Notes under the pieces: generated by a model
The model's database searches: none
Told to the model about the DNA's origin: nothing
What the model saw: the letters and a program-made list of their open reading frames with translations, nothing else
Position numbers and translations under genes: made by a program
Origin: Allium sativum
Taxonomy: Eukaryota > Streptophyta > Magnoliopsida > Asparagales > Amaryllidaceae
Direction of reading: 5' to 3'
Length of the DNA: 64,000 nt
NCBI GenBank assembly: GCA_030737875.1
Contig: CM060922.1
Location: 307,077,456 to 307,141,455, forward strand
Shown: piece by piece, positions 58,386 to 64,000 of the stretch
Layout: the number at the start of each line of letters is the position of its first letter
Position numbering within the stretch: position 1 is the stretch's first letter

Positions 58386-59905
58386 ATGCGTGCTCTCACG
58401 GCTGGCATACCTGATAGAGGTAGAAAAGTTTCTGTTGAAAGCTTGATTTTCCTTTCTGATTATCCTGTTAGAACATTGTTTGATTCTGGTGCTTCACATT
58501 CGTTTATATCTGCTTCTTTAGTTGAAAATCTGCACCTAAATACTAGTCATGGATCCCGTTGTAGTCTCAAATCCTATTGGTGGCTCAGCTTATTTATCTA
58601 TGATTTGATGGGATTTGAGAGTGTCTATCTTGGGCGTTGGATTTGAATGCAATGGCTACGTGTTTGGTTACATGGGCTATGGTTGATTCTAGGGATGGAT
58701 TGGCCAGCCAGGTATGGTACCATCCTAGACTATGAAAGGGGGGTAGTTAGGTTTTGACTCGGTATGGAAGGACCCTTGACATCTCTTATGACCCTAGGGG
58801 TTCAGTGATGCTTAGCTACCTAGAATCACTTGACGCATCCATCGATGTTGTGCAATCTGTTCGAGTAGTCCGTGAGCATGATGACGTCTTTGATGAGGTT
58901 CGGGATTTACCCCCAAGGCGCGAGATAGACTTTTAAATATACTTAGTAGATAATGCAAAGCCAGTTGCATTGCCAGTGCACCACATGGCTCCGAGAGAGA
59001 GGAACGAACTCTGTAAACAAGTAGGGGAGCTGCTTGAGAAAGGGTTCATAAGAAGAAGTATTTTGGAATGGGGTGCTCCGGTTATTTTCGCTACTTAGGC
59101 TGATGGTTCGCTTAGATTGTGCGTGGACTATAGGGATTTGAATAATCTCACAAAGAAGGATAGGCACCCATTTCCAAAAATAGGTGATTTATTTGATCAG
59201 TTGTTTGGTGCTTTGGTTTTCTCGCAGTTGGACTTAGCTACAGGTTTTCATCAAATGAGGGTAGCTGAGGATAGTATAGATAAGACTGCATTTAGAACTC
59301 CAGACAGTTTCTTTGAGTAGCTCGTCATGCCTTTTGGTTCGACGAACGCACCCGCCTATTTTGTACACTTGATGAGTAGGGTGTTTAGTGAGTTTCTAAA
59401 CAAATTCATGGTAGTCTTTGTGGACGATATCTTGATATTCTCTAGGAGCGAGGAAGGGCATACCTTACATCTTAAGGTAGTCTTAAAGACACTTTGACCA
59501 CATCAGCTTAAGGTAAAGTTTTCCAAACGTCATTTTGGAAAGGGAGTAAGGTTCTTAGGACATGGGGTCTCTAATGAAGGGATAGCAGTAGAATCCCATG
59601 AAGGTAGTGGCAATCCAGGATTGGAGGAATCCAAAGAATACAATGGAAGCTTTCTTAGTTGGGCGGACTAGTATAGGAAGTTCATTAAGGACTTTGCGAA
59701 GATATCAGCCCCATTTACACGGTTGACGAAAAAGAATTTGACCTTTTCTTGGGATGTTGACTGTTATGATGCTTTTCAATGATTGAAGAGGGCATTAATG
59801 ATAGCTCCAGTTTTAGTTTTGCCAGATGGGAGTAAACCGTTCACGGTGTATATCGATGCTTGCGGGACAGGGCTTGGAGCAGTTTTTGGTGCAAGAGGAA
59901 AGGGT
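58386..59905 (+). pseudogene. pol: TK2 protease, RT and partial RNase H
   Basis: Protease TLFDSGASHSFIS (58471 onward). After a frame break, linker 58754-58936, then RT: CVDYRDLNNLTKKDRHPFPKIGD (59117), FSQLDLATGFHQMRV, stop at about 59318, MPFGSTNAPAYF, and an intact active-site box VFVDDILIF (about 59415-59440). Further stops follow (for example about 59497 and 59669). RNase H starts FTVYIDACGTGLGAVF at about 59840, with the Asp of the first motif present, and stops abruptly near 59905 at the deletion junction. Confidence 0.85.
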
Positions 59906-60742
59906 GACATGCAAGAGGCAGTAGGAACACAATTGTGTTTGAGCACCGCTTATCACCCTCAGACGGACGACCAAACAAAAAGAGTGAATCAGATTCTAGA
60001 AGATATTTTGAGATTATGCATCTTGGGCTTTGGAGGGACATAGGAGGAACATCTTCCGTTAGTAGAATTCGCCTACAACAATAGCTATTAGACTAGTATT
60101 GGCGTGACACCTTTTGAAGCTCTATATGGACGACCTTGCCGATCACCGACTTGTTGGTGGGAGTCTACGAATAAGATTTTTCTTGGGCCCGAAATCTTTA
60201 GGGAAACTTTAGAGAAGATAGGCTTGATTCGAAGACGCATGAAGACAGCACAAGACCGGCAAAAGTCATACGCTAATAAGAGACGAACCGATCTTGAGTT
60301 CGATGTTGGAGACATGGTTTTTATTAAAGTGTCACCATTGAGGAATATAGTTCATTTTGGATCTGTAGGGAAATTGGCACAAAGGTTCATAGAGCCATTC
60401 CTCATTACAGAAAGAATTGGACAGATGGTCTACAGAGTGAAGTTGCCTGAGAAGTTTAGTAGTGTTCATGGCGTATTTCATGTGTCGCATTTGAGTAAGT
60501 GTTTACACGATACTGCGGAAGTAGTAAAGCCGAGCATGCTTAGAGAAGTGGAAGTAGAGCGAGATGCCACAGTTAGACAAGTTCCTACATGCATCCTTGG
60601 ATTGGAGGTCAAGAAATTATGCAAACAAGAGGTCAATTTGGTTAAAGTTCAATGGGGAGATGATCAAGGAGACGTGACTTGGGAAACAGAAGACAAGATA
60701 CATGCATCATACCCTTCCTTTTTTTTGAGGGTATGTTCTTAA
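59906..60742 (+). pseudogene. pol: TK2 integrase remnant with chromodomain
   Basis: Resumes inside integrase at QEAVGTQLCLSTAYHPQTD. The HHCC region and both catalytic Asp residues are deleted, and the catalytic Glu is Lys (QTDDQTKRVN, codon 59978-59980). Stops occur at about 60041 and 60090. The last 212 codons (60104-60742) are open: FEALYGRPCRSPTCWWES, VGDMVFI, HGVFHVSHLSKC and chromodomain KLCKQEVNLVKVQWGDD...TWETEDK. The intact C-terminus reflects chance survival more than function. Confidence 0.85.
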
Positions 60743-61298
60743 CTTCTCTTTTTTCTACCACTTTGTATATACTTGTTCCGTTGTTTAGTATATCCTCTCG
60801 ATTGTATCTTCGATCTTTAGGTAGAAATCCTATGGTTGTAAACATGTGTTTGAGACATGTTATGTTTGATGGTTGCAAGTGGATGCAATTGGTTGCTCGT
60901 GGATGCATATACACACACTTTAGGCACTAAGATCGGCTCAATCACTCTCATATTGCATATGGATGTGTGTGCATACTTTTATTTTATGGATGGAAATTGG
61001 ATGTGTTATCATATGGATGTTGCATTTGGATGAATGATTGTGCACGCATGTAGAAATAATATGTATCAATAGGATTCTTTTGCATACATAATGGACACAT
61101 GGCACTAACGTGATTGCATTAATGAGATCGACTAAATCAGTAGACCGCTTGATTTTGCATTATGGTAAGGACATATACACACACTATGCATACGTTCATG
61201 AAAAGCATTATAAATCTTTTCAGGACAATGGATGCCTGTGATTGATGGTTGAGTAGATGGATATTGGATGGTAGGATATACACTCTTCTTAACTTGGA
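60743..61298 (+). other. TK2 non-coding region between pol and PPT
   Basis: About 550 bases, related to 43257-43829 of TK1. No gene is seen. Confidence 0.6.
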
Positions 61299-61333
61299 GA
61301 TTTCGGGGACGAAATCCTTTAAGTAGGGGAGAA
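61299..61333 (+). other. TK2 hairpin and polypurine tract
   Basis: GATTTCG (61299-61305), loop GGGA, CGAAATC (61310-61316), then AGTAGGGGAGAA up to the 3' LTR start TGTAACACCCC at 61334. Confidence 0.85.
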
Positions 61334-62080
61334 TGTAACACCCCATAATTTTAAAACATTAAAATTAACAAATTTAAGAACACTTAATTTTTAAAAGAAG
61401 AATTAAGTAAAATGGGTTGCGCCATTGCGTTCGTCTTGGAATTCTGCTTGCGATAGAGTCCGAGTTTATGTAAATCGGACACCATCGGAAGATTTCAAAG
61501 ATAAGTAGAATTAAAATAAATAATTCAAAATTCAAAACCCAGAAAAAGAGAGAGTGGGAAAAATCCCGCCCAGGGGTGTCGACCCCCATAGGGGGGTGTC
61601 GACACCCCGGTGTCGACCCCTTTTCAGATCTGGACGGAAATTTCTGGACAGCCTCCAGATGACGTGTTTTTCTATTTTGTACGGTTCTGATGGCTCCTAA
61701 TCTAATCTAAAGGTCCTATTTCACCCTATACACCTATAAATAAGCACCTAAACCTACCCCTAAGTTCATTACACTAATTCACGGCGCCTCCATGCTGCTC
61801 TAATCTAAATTAACCTAGCCTTTCTTCTCCAACCAAAATCAAAGTAGAGATTTAGAGATAGTTCTTCTTCAACAATCAAATTAGATGATTATTCAAGATC
61901 AGAGTTGCCACAACAACGATTAATTCTCTCTTCTAAGAATCCTGTCACAATGAGTCTATGTTACTTTCATATATAATTAAATTAAAAAGTAATTGGGATA
62001 GGATTGTAAATTGGATCCAATGTATATGCTTGTGACTGAAATGAATCTTATCAAGCTTGTAAATCATTATCTTTCAGATT

Positions 62081-62416
62081 GGTTTCTTTGTTTCACATCT
62101 ACATATTGCTTTGTCATCGGCATTATATAGTCCCAATAAATATACCTCCCTTTGATAATAGGCTCATTCTGAATTTATATTGTGTACTCTCTCCAGCTAT
62201 AGGAAACTTCATTTCCTTAGTTCTCTAGCTAGGGAAGTAGAGCTCATTTCCTTGCCGAAGCTTGATCCAGCTTACGCCAATTTCATGTGAATCAGAACGC
62301 TAGGCAAACCAATCATTTCTACTGGAAGAGGGCGGTAGTAATATACCTCTCCTCACTTAGCGGGGCTGATTAGACCTATCCACTAAGCAACAGTATATTA
62401 GCTCGTTAATTAATAC
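62081..62416. other. Foreign insertion in TK2 3' LTR
   Basis: After TTTCAGATT the 5' LTR reads CATACCTATAAATC; here GGTTTCTTTG... intervenes until TACCAAGCCTATAAATC. The insert is more GC-balanced than the LTR, with no terminal repeats, no clear target duplication and no long frame. Its texture resembles plant mitochondrial intergenic DNA, but that is only an impression. Confidence 0.6.
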
Positions 62417-62959
62417 CAAGCCTATAAATCTATCATATGCCTTTCTGATCCATTTTATCATTATAGGCCTATTTATATTTCATATGCATGTTCTTATGTT
62501 TATGCTAATTTTGATTCTCTTCCCTTCTTCTTTTCCTTTTTCTTTATGAGATTAGGCTAACTTCGAGCCTAATATATTGCATTGAGATTTACGTACGAAT
62601 AACGTTGGAACGATTGGAAAAAGTTTTTGAAATATGTGAAATTTGGCATAAATTGTTGATGAACATGGAAAATTGGTTTGGGCATAACTAAGTATAACTT
62701 GTATACATGAGATTAGGCACAAACTGGATCAGAATTATAAGCATAAATTGGATTGGAATTTATGGGTAACTGGGAAATCACCATAATCCAAGGTTTGAAA
62801 TTGAATTAAGGAAGAGATAATGTATGCAAATTGATTTGGGCATAATTTGGATTAAAATTATAAACATAATTTAGACTGGAAATTATGGGTGATTGGAATA
62901 TATTATAATCCAAGATTTGAAATTGGGATTTGAATCAAGAAAGTGAAAATGAATGCCTA

Positions 62960-63178
62960 AGACATGAGGTTAGATTCAGATTGTGGTAGAAGTTTGCCCG
63001 GAGGCGCCCGACATATCCAACAACCACAATTTGTTAATCTAATGTGAGAGGTCAAAGGCATAAATTAGATGCGTAATAATGCAAAGACACGTGATTAGAT
63101 TCAGATTGCGGTATAAGCCTTTCCGGAACCGCCCGGCATATCCACCAACCGTTAAACGATAATCTAATGTGGAAGGTC
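62960..63178 (+). repeat. Block 1 hairpin units (TK2 3' LTR)
   Basis: Unit A: ATTGTGGT (62980-62987) pairs with ACCACAAT (63023-63030), whereas the 5' LTR of the same element has ATTGCGGT/ACCGCAAT. Unit B: TTAGATT (63095-63101) pairs with AATCTAA (63161-63167). Loops GCCCGGAGGCGCCCGAC and TTCCGGAACCGCCCGGC. Confidence 0.85.
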
Positions 63179-64000
63179 TTGCAAGATTACGGTTATAGTG
63201 AATTAATGAACACTTAACCAAGATAAGACATAGGAATAGTAAAAGGGGTTAAGTGGGTAACATAGGTAGCATCGGTAGCATGTGAAACATAATAAAAGAA
63301 CTTAACCAAGCTGAGACATGTAGTAAGACATGAGAATAGTAAAAGGGGTTAAGTGGGTGACATGGATAGCACGCGAAACACAATTGAAAACACTTAACCA
63401 AGATAAGAAATGTGGGAAGACATGGGAATAGTAAAAGGGTTAAGTGGATGACATGGGTAGGATGTATTACATAGGTAACGTATAACGTAAATAATGAACA
63501 CTTAACCAAGATAAGACATGTGGTAAAACATGGGAATAGTAAATAGGTTAAGAGGGTGACATGGGTAGCATGTGAAATATAATAAAAGCACTTAACCAAG
63601 ATGAGATATGTGATAAGACATGGCGATAAAGAAAAGGGGTTAAGTGGGAATTCCTAGTAGGGACCAAGCTTAGAAGGGAAGCTTGTGTCAAGTGTATTGA
63701 CCCTTTTCAACCAGTAACCCATTTTAGTATCTATATGAGCTCAAACTAGGTCGAGGACAGGGACACGCTTACTGGGGTTGATTGTAAGAGGTCAATAAAG
63801 AGTTAGCGATGGCTGTGCAAGTCCAACGGAGTCATGTGCGTGCATGGGTCCGGGCTGGTAGGTAAGACGTTGTTGCATCGTGTAGGTATAAACTGTGCAT
63901 TTCAGTAGTACCGGGATTGCCACCTTAGGGAGTGATACACCCTATTATGGGGCCAGTACAGGTATCTATGAGGTTAGGGAGCCGGTCGAATGGGGAGGGT

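Larger units (their letters stand above)
54422..64000 (+). mobile_element. TK2: Ty3/gypsy Tekay/Del element, internally deleted, cut by window end
   Basis: Plus strand: 5' LTR 54422-57700, PBS 57703-57714, broken gag-pol 58028-60742, PPT about 61323-61333, 3' LTR from 61334 past the window end. AAGAC precedes the 5' LTR; the right duplication is outside. The interior is 3.6 kb against 5.1 kb in TK1. The missing parts are the N-terminal gag and about 1 kb covering the second half of RNase H and most of integrase. Confidence 0.93.
61334..64000 (+). repeat. TK2 3' LTR, partial, with an insertion
   Basis: Aligned with the 5' LTR from its TG start. It carries GTCGAC copies (61578-61617), TATA (61734-61742), block 1 hairpins (62960-63178), block 2 (63209-63645) and the start of the third part. 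About 335 bases near 62081-62416 have no counterpart in the 5' LTR. The window ends before block 3. Confidence 0.93.

Overview
The window is plant nuclear DNA, most likely from a repeat-rich flowering-plant genome. I find no host gene. Nearly everything recognisable is retrotransposon: Ty3/gypsy chromoviruses of the Tekay/Del type (gag with zinc knuckles, protease, RT, RNase H, integrase and a C-terminal chromodomain, with 3 to 4 kb LTRs starting TGTAACACCCC), a Ty1/copia element of SIRE/Maximus type with 3.4 kb LTRs, two L1-type LINEs, and smaller non-autonomous LTR elements. All coding regions are broken. The DNA is AT-rich. I see no tRNA, rRNA or CRISPR array.

Layout. 1-1494 is the 3' part of a Tekay-type LTR. 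1495-3840 is AT-rich tandem-repeat DNA whose unit changes along the tract. 3841-6208 is a small LTR element with almost no interior. 6209-38510 is an old non-coding LTR element ('family B'): a 5' LTR remnant ends at 6432, an interior without genes runs to 9106, and the 3' LTR starts at 9107. That 3' LTR has been split by three insertions: LINE-1 (9957-26781, minus strand), LINE-2 (about 27260-31900, minus strand) and a solo Tekay LTR (33702-37644). LINE-1 is itself split by a complete copia-type element (12370-23399, minus strand). 38511-40171 is unassigned. 40172-51353 is a full-length Tekay element, TK1, on the minus strand. 51354-54421 is unassigned. 54422 to the window end is a second Tekay element, TK2, on the plus strand, with an internally deleted interior and a 3' LTR cut by the window edge.

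The nesting rests on target-site duplications I could read: GGGAG around the copia element, TGTAAATGTGTG around LINE-1, ATACA around the solo LTR and AATAC around TK1. The order of events is family B first, then LINE-1, LINE-2 and the solo LTR into its 3' LTR, then copia into LINE-1.

The most interesting signal is inside the Tekay-family LTRs. Between the LTR TATA box and the end of the LTR, in what should be the transcribed leader, lie three successive blocks of tandem repeats whose units each carry an inverted repeat. In the first block the stems differ between copies but the two arms usually change together, while the CCGG-rich loop stays the same. Upstream of the TATA box the same LTRs carry arrays of GTCGAC palindromes whose spacers differ between elements. 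Neither pattern is explained by coding capacity. Structured-RNA or protein-binding roles are inference.
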